Origin: Sthenelais limicola
Lineage: Eukaryota > Annelida > Polychaeta > Phyllodocida > Sigalionidae
Direction of reading: 5' to 3'
DNA length: 64,000 bases
Assembly (NCBI GenBank): GCA_942159475.1
Contig: OW804099.1
Coordinates: forward strand, 3,423,912-3,487,911
Part shown: positions 23,966 to 35,489 of the stretch, piece by piece
Layout of the letters: each line of letters begins with the position of its first letter
How positions within the stretch are numbered: the first letter of the stretch is position 1
Notes under the pieces: model-generated
The model's database searches: none
What the model was told of the DNA's origin: nothing
Seen by the model: the letters and a program-made list of their open reading frames with translations, nothing else
Program-made: the position numbers and the translations under genes

Positions 23966-24189
23966 AATAACCCAGTGTTGAGGTGTGTACACAAGCCCAT
24001 TATTACAGGCACAATAAGCATGTTATACACATGTATAATTGATGCAGGCACCGCCGCGGTGTCATTAATGTGTAGTTTATTACTGCACTCTGCTCCAGCA
24101 TATGAACAATAAGGCTGACTATTATTGGCAGGGATGAGGGCGAGGCACAAGCAGACCTTATTATTGCTATTCATTAGACTTATTGCATG

Positions 24190-25000
24190 CGTAGATCAGT
24201 CATATTTATAGACATATTGTTGCTATAGGTCTGTGCACTCAGTCCTATTTATAGACATATTGCTGCTATAGGTCTGTGCACTCAGTCATATTTATAGACA
24301 TATTGCTGCTATAGGTCTGTGCACTCAGTCATATTTATAGATATATTGCTGCTATAGGTCTGTGCACTCAGTCATATTTATAGACATATTGCTGCTATAG
24401 GTCTGTGCACTCAGTCATATTTATAGATATATTGCTGCTATAGGTCTGTGCACTCAGTCATATTTATAGACATATTGTTGCTATAGGTCTGTGCACTCAG
24501 TCATATTTATAGACATATTGTTGCTATAGGTCTGTGCACTCAGTCATATTTATAGATATATTGCTGCTATAGGTCTGTGCACTCAGTCATATTTATAGAC
24601 ATATTGTTGCTATAGGTCTGTGCACTCAGTCATATTTATAGACATATTGCTGCTATAGGTCTGTGCACTCAGTGATATTTATAGACATATTGCTGCTATA
24701 GGTCTGTGCACTATTTATACACATATTGTTGCTATAGGTCTGTGCACTATTTATAGACATATTGCTGCTATAGGTCTGTGCACTCAGTCATATTTATAGA
24801 CATATTGTTGCTATAGGTCTGTGCACTATTTATAGACATATTGCTGCTATAGGTCTGTGCACTCAGTCATATTTATAGACATATTGTTGCTATAGGTCTG
24901 TGCACTCAGTCATATTTATAGACATATTGCTGCTATAGGTCTGTGCACTCAGTCATATTTATAGACATATTGCTGCTATAGGTCTGTGCACTCAGTCCAG
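24190..25000. repeat. 43-bp minisatellite, about 19 copies
   Basis: Unit TCATATTTATAGACATATTG plus CTGCTATAGGTCTGTGCACT and CAG, with shortened units missing CAGTCAT. Confidence 0.96.
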
Positions 25001-25725
25001 GTCATGTAGGGAAAACAGGGCAACAGGTAGATACACTTGTTAAGGTTCAATAAAACAGATCACGTTAGATGTTGAGATAAAATAAGGAGTTCATTATGTT
25101 TGCATTGTCAAGGGTAATACTGCAATTGGTCAGGTCCACCTCATTGTCTTCCTGCCATGACTAAATTCAATTCAATTCAATTCAAACATTCTTTATTGTC
25201 GGACTGTTGCAAAACAATTGGTTGTCCAGTTCTGGCGTGCCAGATCTACCTACGGATGACGTTAGATGTCAGATGTTAGACAATTAAATATAGTCATAAC
25301 TGTAGAATATTAGGCAACATGACAAAAGAAATAGTTTAAATTAGAAAGTTAAAATGTCATTATGTTAATCATATTATTTGTATTATTTCTAAGACAAATA
25401 ACCTAATGAAAAACCTGTAAAATGACATTTTAACAAACGACCGCTATTTACTGTGAACAGAAATACTTATGTTAGGCTGTGAGCCGTGTAAATCATTCTC
25501 ACACAACAATAACTGTATAAATAGGTGAAATTAAAATAGCTAAAAAAAACTTAACAACCGTAATAGAATCAGAAATGTCAGGAAATACAAACTTCCCCTG
25601 GTGGAGTACAATGGAAGTTATGGGAGGCAGGTCATGTGGCCTATGTGTAAAGTTTCCATGGCAACCAGGATGAAATTAACAATATTTGAGTGAACAAAAT
25701 CAGATGTAATAAGCTGAGGTGGATA
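25001..25725. other. unique AT-rich DNA with a LINE-like tail
   Basis: No exon. It includes the 25164-25260 retroelement-like tail described separately; the rest is AT-rich sequence without structure that I can see. Confidence 0.6.
25164..25260 (-). mobile_element. possible CR1/L2-like LINE 3' end
   Basis: On the minus strand a segment ending GACAATAAAGAATGTTTG runs into four TTGAA repeats. A short microsatellite tail after an AATAAA-like signal is typical of CR1/L2-clade LINE ends. No coding remnant is visible. Confidence 0.4.
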
Positions 25726-27588
25726 ATGAATGTGGGGGAGTGGTTGGTTGCTGTTTAAAGGAGCAGTAGTTAGTGTACTTCAGCCTTAAGGAGCAGTAGT
25801 TAGCTGAATGTGGGGGAGTGGTTGGTTGCTGTTTAAAGGTGCAGTAGTTAGTGTAGTTCAGCCTTAAGGAGCAGTAGTTAGCTGAATGTGGGGGAGTGGT
25901 TGGTTGCTGTTTAAAGGTGCAGTAGTTAGTGTAGTTCAGCCTTAAGGTGCAGTAGTTAGGTGAATGTGCGGGAGTGGTTGGTTGCTGTTTAAAGGTGCAG
26001 TAGTTAGTGTAGTTCAGCCTTAAGGAGCAGTAGTTAGCTGAATGTGCGGGAGTGGTTGGTTGCTGTTTAAAGGTGCAGTAGTTAGTGTAGTTCAGCCTTA
26101 AGGAGCAGTAGTTAGCTGAATGTGGGGGAGTGGGTGGTTGCTGTTTAAAGGTGCAGTAGTTAGTGTAGTTCAGCCTTAAGGAGCAGTAGTTAGCTGAATG
26201 TGGGGGAGTGGTTGGTTGCTGTTTAAAGGTGCAGTAGTTAGTGTAGTTCAGCCTTAAGGAGCAGTAGTTAGCTGGATGTGGGGGAGTGGTTGGTTGCTGT
26301 TTAAAGGAGCAGTAGTTAGTGTAGTTCAACCTTAAGGAGCAGTAGTTAGTGTAGTTCAGCCTTAAGGAGCAGTAGTTAGCTGGATGTGGGGGAGTGGGTG
26401 GTTGCTGTTTAAAGGTGCAGTAGTTAGTGTAGTTCAACCTTAAGGAGCAGTAGTTAGTGTAGTTCAGCCTTAAGGAGCAGTAGTTAGCTGGATGTGGGGG
26501 AGTGGGTGGTTGCTGTTTAAAGGTGCAGTAGTTAGTGTAGTTCAACCTTAAGGAGCAGTAGTTAGTGTAGTTCAGCCTTAAGGAGCAGTAGTTAGCTGGA
26601 TGTGGGGGAGTGGGTGGTTGCTGTTTAAAGGTGCAGTAGTTAGTGTAGTTCAACCTTAAGGAGCAGTAGTTAGTGTAGTTCAGCCTTAAGGAGCAGTAGT
26701 TAGCTGAATGTGGGGGAGTGGTTGGTTGCTGTTTAAAGGAGCAGTAGTTAGTGTAGTTCAGCCTTAAGGAACAGTAGTTAGCTGAATGTGGGGGAGTGGT
26801 TGGTTGCTGTTTAAAGGTGCAGTAGTTAGTGTAGTTCAGCCTTAAGGAGCAGTAGTTAGCTGAATGTGGGGGAGTGGTTGGTTGCTGTTTAAAGGAGCAG
26901 TAGTTAGTGTAGTTCAGCCTTAAGGAGCAGTAGTTAGCTGTATGTGGGGGAGTGGTTGGTTGCTGTTTAAAGGTGCAGTAGTTAGTGTAGTTCAGCCTTA
27001 AGGAGCAGTAGTTAGCTGAATGTGGGGGAGTGGTTGGTTGCTGTTTAAAGGAGCAGTAGTTAGTGTAGTTCAGCCTTAAGGAGCAGTAGTTAGCTGAATG
27101 TGGGGGAGTGGTTGGTTGCTGTTTAAAGGAGCAGTAGTTAGTGTAGTTCAGCCTTAAGGAGCAGTAGTTAGCTGAATGTGGGGGAGTGGTTGGTTGCTGT
27201 TTAAAGGAGCAGTAGTTAGTGTAGTTCAGCCTTAAGGAGCAGTAGTTAGCTGATGTGGGGGAGTGGTTGGTTGCTGTTTAAAGGAGCAGTAGTTAGTGTA
27301 GTTCAGCCTTAAGGAGCAGTAGTTAGCTGAATGTGGGGGAGTGGGTGGTTGCTGTTTAAAGGAGCAGTAGTTAGTGTAGTTCAGCCTTAAGGAGCAGTAG
27401 TTAGCTGAATGTGGGGGAGTGGTTGGTTGCTGTTTAAAGGATTAGTAGTTAGTGTAGTTCAGCCTTAAGGTGCAGTAGTTAGTGTAGTTTAGCCTTAAGG
27501 TGCAGTAGTTAGTGTAGTTTAGCCTTAAGGTGCAGTAGTTAGTGTAGTTTAGCCTTAAGGAAAGGTAGTTAGTGTAGTTCAGCCTTAA
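25726..27588. repeat. 78-bp minisatellite with internal GTAGTTCAGCC sub-repeats, about 24 copies
   Basis: Unit GGAGCAGTAGTTAGCTGAAT plus GTGGGGGAGTGGTTGGTTGC and TGTTTAAAGGTGCAGTAGTT, ending AGTGTAGTTCAGCCTTAA. Some units (26.3-26.7 kb) have an extra 30-bp sub-unit with TTCAACCTTAA, and the right end decays to 30-bp sub-units only. The 317-residue minus ORF is an artefact. Confidence 0.96.
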
Positions 27589-27593
27589 GGGTG

Positions 27594-27715
27594 GTCTCCA
27601 CTGGCTGTGGTAAGCCTTGCGATGGTTTCACATGGTTCACTGGCCATGTAGGCAGGATCCCGCAACCTCTCACCATCACAGCACCATGGCAAGGCTTACC
27701 GCAGCCAGTGGAGAC
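27594..27715. mobile_element. 122-bp foldback/MITE-like inverted repeat
   Basis: Arms 27594-27626 and 27683-27715 pair over 31 of 33 bases, beginning GTCTCCACTGGCTGTGG and ending with its complement. The loop is 56 bases. There is no clear target-site duplication. It immediately follows the 78-bp array. Confidence 0.6.
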
Positions 27716-28621
27716 ACAAGTTAGTACAGCTTGGCTTTAAGAGCTATAAAAGCTTAATCACTACAACTAACCCCAGTCTCTGGTGGAGGTGTCTCCGTCA
27801 CGCCTGACCTTGACTAAAGGTCATGCAAATGTCAAGGTCACAGGTGCCAGCGTCTTGAGAATGGCAGAGAGCTGTAAAAAGCATGAATAAGTCAGCAAAT
27901 TCAAGCACTGTATAGCAGTTGTGCAAAACATTAGTTTTTGTGACAAACTGAAAACTTTAAAAACTGTTGTTAGTTTTACAGGAAAAAACTGAAAACTGAA
28001 ACAATATAGAAAGTCATTAAAAAGGGGCAGCAGGGTGAAATTGGCATCTTGTTCGACGGCCTTGTCTTGTTATATTTCTAAAATCCAGATGACATGATTT
28101 TTTTTCCCCAGATAGATGGGAATCCATGTCTACATTGTTTTTACAGATTTTTCTTTTTAAAGTTGTTGAAAAGTACGTTGATATTAGTGCTACACTAAAG
28201 TTGTAAATAATGCAGTGTGCAACATAACTCCGACGCCAGATCTCCATTGAATTTGTGTCGGTCTCTGATATTGATATTAGGCTGAGTCCGACTGTCTCAA
28301 TGAAATGAACAAGTGATAAAATTATCTTGTCTAACTTTTCTTATTCTGGGTTATTTTTTAATTACCATATTAATACCCCCATTTTTTTGGTCTCTGTAAA
28401 ATCCTGTCGGTCTCCACTGTTACGATTTGACAGAGACCAATGGTCTCTGGTCTCCCAATTCACTATGTTGCACACTGATAAAGACAAGATGGGACTCAGC
28501 CCGGGCAGGCAGGTATAATGGAGCATGAACCTAGTGAGGGATCTAGTGAGGGATGTTGCACACAGGCAACCAGTAAAGCAGGATAGTGTAGGTTAATAAC
28601 ACTGGTTTCTACATGCATTGC
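27716..28621. other. unique DNA with inverted motifs
   Basis: No supported exon. CAGTGTGCAACATA occurs at about 28212 and inverted at about 28463, with GGCTGAGTC inverted inside it and GGTCTCTG repeated, suggesting a decayed foldback element of roughly 250 bp. Confidence 0.4.
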
Positions 28622-31351
28622 TTGGTTATTGTTTACATCTTACATAATGGCTTGTGTTCAGTCCTGTTCACTGTTATTGTTTACATCTTACATAATGGTA
28701 TATGTTCAGTCCTGTTCACTGTTATTGTTTACATCTTACATAATGGTATATGTTCAGTCCTGTTCACTGTTATTGTTTACATCTTACATAATGGCATGTG
28801 TTCAGTCCTGTTCACTGTTATTGTTTACATCTTACATAATGGCTTGTGTTCAGTCCTGTTCACTGTTATTGTTTACATCTTACATAATGGTATATGTTCA
28901 GTCCTGTTCACTGTTATTGTTTACATCTTACATAATGGTATATGTTCAGTGCTGTTCACTGTTATTGTTTACATCTTACATAATGGCATATGTTCAGTCC
29001 TGTTCACTGTTATTGTTTACATCTTACATAATGGTATATGTTCAGTCCTGTTCACTGTTATTGTTTACATCTTACATAATGGCATATGTTCAGTCCTGTT
29101 CACTGTTATTGTTTACATCTTACATAATGGTATGTGTTCAGTGCTGTTCACTGTTATTGTTTACATCTTACATAATGGTATGTGTTCAGTCCTGTTCACT
29201 GTTATTGTTTACATCTTACATAATGGCATGTGTTCAGTCCTGTTCACTGTTATTGTTTACATCTTACATAATGGCTTGTGTTCAGTCCTGTTCACTGTTA
29301 TTGTTTACATCTTACATAATGGTATATGTTCAGTCCTGTTCACTGTTATTGTTTACATCTTACATAATGGTATATGTTCAGTCCTGTTCACTGTTATTGT
29401 TTACATCTTACATAATGGCATATGTTCAGTCCTGTTCACTGTTATTGTTTACATCTTACATAATGGCATGTGTTCAGTGCTGTTCACTGTTATTGTTTAC
29501 ATCTTACATAATGGTATGTGTTCAGTCCTGTTCACTGTTATTGTTTACATCTTACATAATGGTATGTGTTCAGTCCTGTTCACTGTTATTGTTTACATCT
29601 TACATAATGGTATATGTTCAGTCCTGTTCACTGTTATTGTTTACATCTTACATAATGGTATATGTTCAGTCCTGTTCACTGTTATTGTTTACATCTTACA
29701 TAATGGTATATGTTCAGTCCTGTTCACTGTTATTGTTTACATCTTACATAATGGTATATGTTCAGTCCTGTTCACTGTTATTGTTTACATCTTACATAAT
29801 GGTATGTGTTCAGTCCTGTTCACTGTTATTGTTTACATCTTACATAATGGCATATGTTCAGTCCTGTTCACTGTTATTGTTTACATCTTACATAATGGTA
29901 TGTGTTCAGTCCTGTTCACTGTTATTGTTTACATCTTACATAATGGTATATGTTCAGTCCTGTTCACTGTTATTGTTTACATCTTACATAATGGTATATG
30001 TTCAGTCCTGTTCACTGTTATTGTTATTGTTTACATCTTACATAATGGCTTGTGTTTAGTCCTGTTCACTGTTATTGTTTACATCTTACATAATGGTATA
30101 TGTTCAGTCCTGTTCACTGTTATTGTTTACATCTTACATAATGGTATGTGTTCAGTCCTGTTCACTGTTATTGTTTACATCTTACATAATGGCATGTGCT
30201 CAGTCCTGTTCACTGTTATTGTTTACATCTTACATAATGGTATGTGTTCAGTCCTGTTCACTGTTATTGTTTACATCTTACATAATGGCTTGTGTTCAGT
30301 CCTGTTCACTGTTATTGTTTACATCTTACATAATGGTATGTGTTCAGTCCTGTTCACTGTTATTGTTTACATCTTACATAATGGTATGTGTTCAGTCCTG
30401 TTCACTGTTATTGTTTACATCTTACATAATGGCATATGTTCAGTCCTGTTTACTGTTATTGTTTACATCTTACATAATGGTATGTGTTCAGTCCTGTTCA
30501 ATGTTATTGTTTACATCTTACATAATGGCATGTGTTCAGTCCTGTTCAATGTTATTGTTTACATCTTACATAATGGCATGTGTTCAGTCATGTTCACTGT
30601 TATTGTTTACATCTTACATAATGGCTTGTGTTCAGTCCTGTTCACTGTTATTGTTTACATCTTACATAATGGTATATGTTCAGTCCTGTTCACTGTTATT
30701 GTTTACATATTACATAATGACATATGTTCAGTCCTGTTCACTGTTATTGTTTACATCTTACATAATGGCATGTGCTCAGTCCTGTTCACTGTTATTGTTT
30801 ACATCTTACATAATGGTATGTGTTCAGTCCTGTTCACTGTTATTGTTTACATCTTACATAATGGCATGTGCTCAGTCCTGTTCACTGTTATTGTTTACAT
30901 CTTACATAATGGTATGTGTTCAGTCCTGTTCAATGTTATTGTTTACATCTTACATAATGGCATGTGTTCAGTCCTGTTCAATGTTATTGTTTACATCTTA
31001 CATAATGGCATGTGTTCAGTCATGTTCACTGTTATTGTTTACATCTTACATAATGGCATATGTTCAGTCCTGTTCACTGTTATTGTTTACATCTTACATA
31101 ATGGTATATGTTCAGTCCTGTTCACTGTTATTGTTTACATCTTACATAATGGCATATGTTCAGTCCTGTTCACTGTTATTGTTTACATCTTACATAATGG
31201 CATGTGCTCAGTCCTGTTCACTGTTATTGTTTACATCTTACATAATGGCATGTGCTCAGTCCTGTTCACTGTTATTGTTTATATCTTACATAATGGCATA
31301 TGTTCAGTCCTGTTCACTGTTATTGTTTACATCTTACATAATGGCTTGTGT
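28622..31351. repeat. 48-bp minisatellite, about 57 copies
   Basis: Unit TTATTGTTTACATCTTACAT plus AATGGTATATGTTCAGTCCT and GTTCACTG. It is a multiple of three without stops in two plus frames, hence a 957-residue open frame of a 16-residue repeat (HNGICSVLFTVIVYIL). Variants GTATAT/GCATGT/GCTTGT are scattered. There is no splice, promoter or codon evidence of coding. Confidence 0.97.
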
Positions 31352-31931
31352 TGTATTGTATGTACGCTGTATTGTATTCAGCTTCATAAAAGTCAACATT
31401 TATATTTGAGAAACTTGCACAAATCCATTTCTACACTGGCAGCAAATATCGCTTACCAGCAGCCATTTTTCTTGCCACCAGTTTGACTTCAATGTGTTGT
31501 ACAAAAACATAAATAATAACAGCAGCAGGATATTGATAAATCCAGTCCTATAAGTATATGACTCAATTTGATGAAATTCTGTTCAGACCCTACACATCCC
31601 CAAGTTACTCCCCCCTCCCACACATACTCCCCACTTGTTCCATAATACCTCACACATATTCTTCCACTATTGCCCATGTGCACACGGTCCCACATCATAA
31701 TTGGATATCTCCATGACAACAGCGTCTCCATGGCGTCCAGGCAACAGTGGCATGACATTTTTACCTCCTCTTCTCTCGTGTGAAGAGTTCCACTTAACGC
31801 CTGAGTAGCCACAGTATCCAATCATAATGAGATCCGCTGGCTTAGCGGAGAAAAATTAATTAGCCAGCTTTATTATGCGTACTAAGCTTTGTAAAAATAG
31901 TATTGGATTGGAATATGAGCGCTTGTGATGT
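31352..31931. other. unique DNA between arrays
   Basis: No exon or repeat recognised. The 110-residue minus ORF at 31489-31821 has no identifiable domain. Confidence 0.5.
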
Positions 31932-34797
31932 GGTTACATAGCATTGTGCTACAGAGCGGGTGAGTAGCGGGGGGAGGGAAGCTGTAGGCTCCACACCAGC
32001 CATAGTGTGATGGGGTAACATTGTGCTACAGAGGGTGAGTAGCAGGGGGGAGGGAAGCTGTAGGCTCCACACCAGCCATAGTGTGATGTGGTAACATTGT
32101 GCTACAGAGGGTGAGTAGCAGGGGGAGGGAAGCTGTAGGCTCCATACCAGCCATAGTGTGATGTGGTAACATTGTGCTACAGAGGGTGAGTAGCAGGGGG
32201 AGGGAAGCTGTAGGCTCCACACCAGCCATAGTGTGATGGGGTAACATTGTGCTACAGAGGGTGGGGAGCAGGGGGAGGGAAGCTGTAGGCTCCACACCAG
32301 CCATAGTGTGATGTGGTAACATTGTGCTACAGAGGGTGGGGAGCAGGGGGGAGGGAAGCTGTAGGCTCCACACCAGCCATAGTGTGATGGGGTAACATTG
32401 TGCTACAGAGGGTGAGTAGCAGGGGGGAGGGAAGCTGTAGGCTCCACACCAGCCATAGTGTGATGTGGTAACATTGTGCTACAGAGGGTGAGTAGCAGGG
32501 GGAGGGAAGCTGTAGGCTCCATACCAGCCATAGTGTGATGTGGTAACATTGTGCTACAGAGGGTGAGTAGCAGGGGGAGGGAAGCTGTAGGCTCCACACC
32601 AGCCATAGTGTGATGGGGTAACATTGTGCTACAGAGGGTGAGTAGCAGGGGGGAGGGAAGCTGTAGGCTCCACACCAGCCATAGTGTGATGTGGTAACAT
32701 TGTGCTACAGAGGGTGAGTAGCAGGGGGAGGGAAGCTGTAGGCTCCATACCAGCCATAGTGTGATGTGGTAACATTGTGCTACAGAGGGTGAGTAGCAGG
32801 GGGAGGGAAGCTGTAGGCTCCACACCAGCCATAGTGTGATAGGGTAACATTGTGCTACAGAGCGGGTGAGTAGCGGGGGGAGGGAAGCTGTAGGCTCCAC
32901 ACCAGCCATAGTGTGATGGGGTAACATTGTGCTACAGAGGGTGGGGAGCAGGGGGAGGGAAGCTGTAGGCTCCACACCAGCCATAGTGTGATGTGGTAAC
33001 ATTGTGCTACAGAGGGTGAGTAGCAGGGGGAGGGAAGCTGTAGGCTCCACACCAGCCATAGTGTGATGGGGTAACATTGTGCTACAGAGGGTGTGTAGCA
33101 GGGGGAGGGAAGCTGTAGGCTCCACACCAGCCATAGTGTGATGGGGTAACATTGTGCTACAGAGGGTGGGGAGCAGGGGGAGGGAAGCTGTAGGCTCCAC
33201 ACCAGCCATAGTGTGATGGGGTAACATTGTGCTACAGAGGGTGAGTAGCAGGGGGAGGGAAGCTGTAGGCTCCACACCAGCCATAGTGTGATGTGGTAAC
33301 ATTGTGCTACAGAGGGTGAGTAGCAGGGGGGAGGGAAGCTGTAGGCTCCACACCAGCCATAGTGTGATGGGGTAACATTGTGCTACAGAGCGGGTGAGTA
33401 GCGGGGGGAGGGAAGCTGTAGGCTCCACACCAGCCATAGTGTGATGGGGTAACATTGTGCTACAGAGGGTGAGTAGCAGGGGGAGGGAAGCTGTAGGCTC
33501 CACACCAGCCATAGTGTGATGGGGTAACATTGTGCTACAGAGGGTGAGTAGCAGGGGGGAGGGAAGCTGTAGGCTCCACACCAGCCATAGTGTGATGGGG
33601 TAACATTGTGCTACAGAGGGTGAGTAGCGGGGGGAGGGAAGCTGTAGGCTCCACACCAGCCATAGTGTGATGGGGTAACATTGTGCTACAGAGGGTGAGT
33701 AGCAGGGGGGAGGGAAGCTGTAGGCTCCACACCAGCCATAGTGTGATGGGGTAACATTGTGCTACAGAGGGTGGGTAGCAGGGGGAGGGAAGCTGTAGGC
33801 TCCACACCAGCCATAGTGTGATGGGGTAACATTGTGCTACAGAGGGTGGGGAGCGGGGGGAGGGAAGCTGTAGGCTCCACACCAGCCATAGTGTGATGGG
33901 GTAACATTGTGCTACAGAGGGTGAGTAGCAGGGGGGAGGGAAGCTGTAGGCTGCACACCAGCCATAGTGTGATGGGGTAACATTGTGCTACAGAGGGTGA
34001 GTAGCAGGGGGGAGGGAAGCTGTAGGCTCCACACCAGCCATAGTGTGATGGGGTAACATTGTGCTACAGAGGGTGTGTAGCAGGGGGGAGGGAAGCTGTA
34101 GGCTCCACACCAGCCATAGTGTGATGGGGTAACATTGTGCTACAGAGGGTGGGGAGCAGGGGGGAGGGAAGCTGTAGGCTCCACACCAGCCATAGTGTGA
34201 TGGGGTAACATTGTGCTACAGAGGGTGAGTAGCAGGGGGAGGGAAGCTGTAGGCTCCACACCAGCCATAGTGTGATGGGGTAACATTGTGCTACAGAGGG
34301 TGGGGAGCAGGGGGAGGGAAGCTGTAGGCTCCACACCAGCCATAGTGTGATGTGGTAACATTGTGCTACAGAGGGTGAGTAGCAGGGGGAGGGAAGCTGT
34401 AGGCTCCACACCAGCCATAGTGTGATGGGGTAACATTGTGCTACAGAGGGTGAGTAGCAGGGGGAGGGAAGCTGTAGGCTCCACACCAGCCATAGTGTGA
34501 TGGGGTAACATTGTGCTACAGAGGGTGAGTAGCAGGGGGGAGGGAAGCTGTAGGCTCCACACCAGCCATAGTGTGATGTGGTAACATTGTGCTACAGAGG
34601 GTGGGGAGCAGGGGGAGGGAAGCTGTAGGCTCCACACCAGCCATAGTGTGATGGGGTAACATTGTGCTACAGAGGGTGGGGAGCAGGGGGAGGGAAGCTG
34701 TAGGCTCCACACCAGCCATAGTGTGATGGGGTAACATTGTGCTACAGAGGGTGAGTAGCGGGGGGAGGGAAGCTGTAGGCTCCACACCAGCCATAGT
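31932..34797. repeat. 75-77 bp minisatellite, about 38 copies
   Basis: Unit GTAACATTGTGCTACAGAGG plus GTGAGTAGCAGGGGGAGGGA and AGCTGTAGGCTCCACACCAG, ending CCATAGTGTGATGGG. The length differs by the number of G in the central run. Many overlapping minus ORFs are artefacts. Confidence 0.97.
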
Positions 34798-35489
34798 GAA
34801 TCATAACCTTGAATTCTGTTGAACCCAGTTGGCCAGATAGTGTGCAAATTTAACACCAGTGGCGCTGTAGGCTGCAATATCTCCCAGTAGGCTGAGACAG
34901 AAGCTTCTCTGTTAAGGTGTTAACGCCGGCCGCCACCCGCGAAAACGGCGATAACACCAGCAAAAAATGTAAAGATGGTCACTGGGTTAAAAAATATGAA
35001 AAGAGTATATTCTCAGCTATCCCTATATATATAATTTTACATATTTGAAAGAGTAGAGCCTGAGGAATCACTGTATGGGTATAACCATGTTTAGGCCTAC
35101 TCTTTTTCTAAGGTTGCGGGTGCCATTACCGGAAGCTCCTGCCTTAGCTTTATCTCTGCCTCCAGGTGGCATGACGGTCGGATAGCTTATTTTTGCGCTA
35201 TCAAGGATAGGGAGAATTGATACTTTGTTAAATAGAGTTAGGTCAAGATAGACCATGGGCGGAAGACCATGGTTATTCTGTATTGGATTATCATCTGTGA
35301 GCCCATATCTCAATGTTTATGTCCTCAATTGATTATTAAAACTTCATTGTACAATGTACTTATTTGTTGATAATTGAACCTTCATTATTACAGAAAATGT
35401 GCTGTATAAAAATACTAAATAAAAAAAAAATACCTGGGTTATATATGGAGGAAAATACCTGTCAACAGGACCTCTCCATTTCACTACAA
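34798..35489. other. unique DNA with a retroelement remnant
   Basis: Contains the inverted repeat-family copy at 35256-35430; the remainder shows no exon. Confidence 0.5.
35256..35430 (-). mobile_element. dispersed repeat copy related to 15830-16012
   Basis: Inverted copy sharing the A/T-rich start, AAGTACATTGTACAATG and the CTTCCGCCCA end; beyond that border (below 35256) the two loci diverge. The 81-residue minus ORF (35068-35313) starts in the shared part (RYGLTDDNPIQ). Confidence 0.7.

Noticed and set aside
28613..31486. 957-residue plus ORF as a membrane protein gene
   Set aside because: Pure 48-bp repeat with a unit divisible by three; two frames are equally open and base changes are not biased to synonymous sites.
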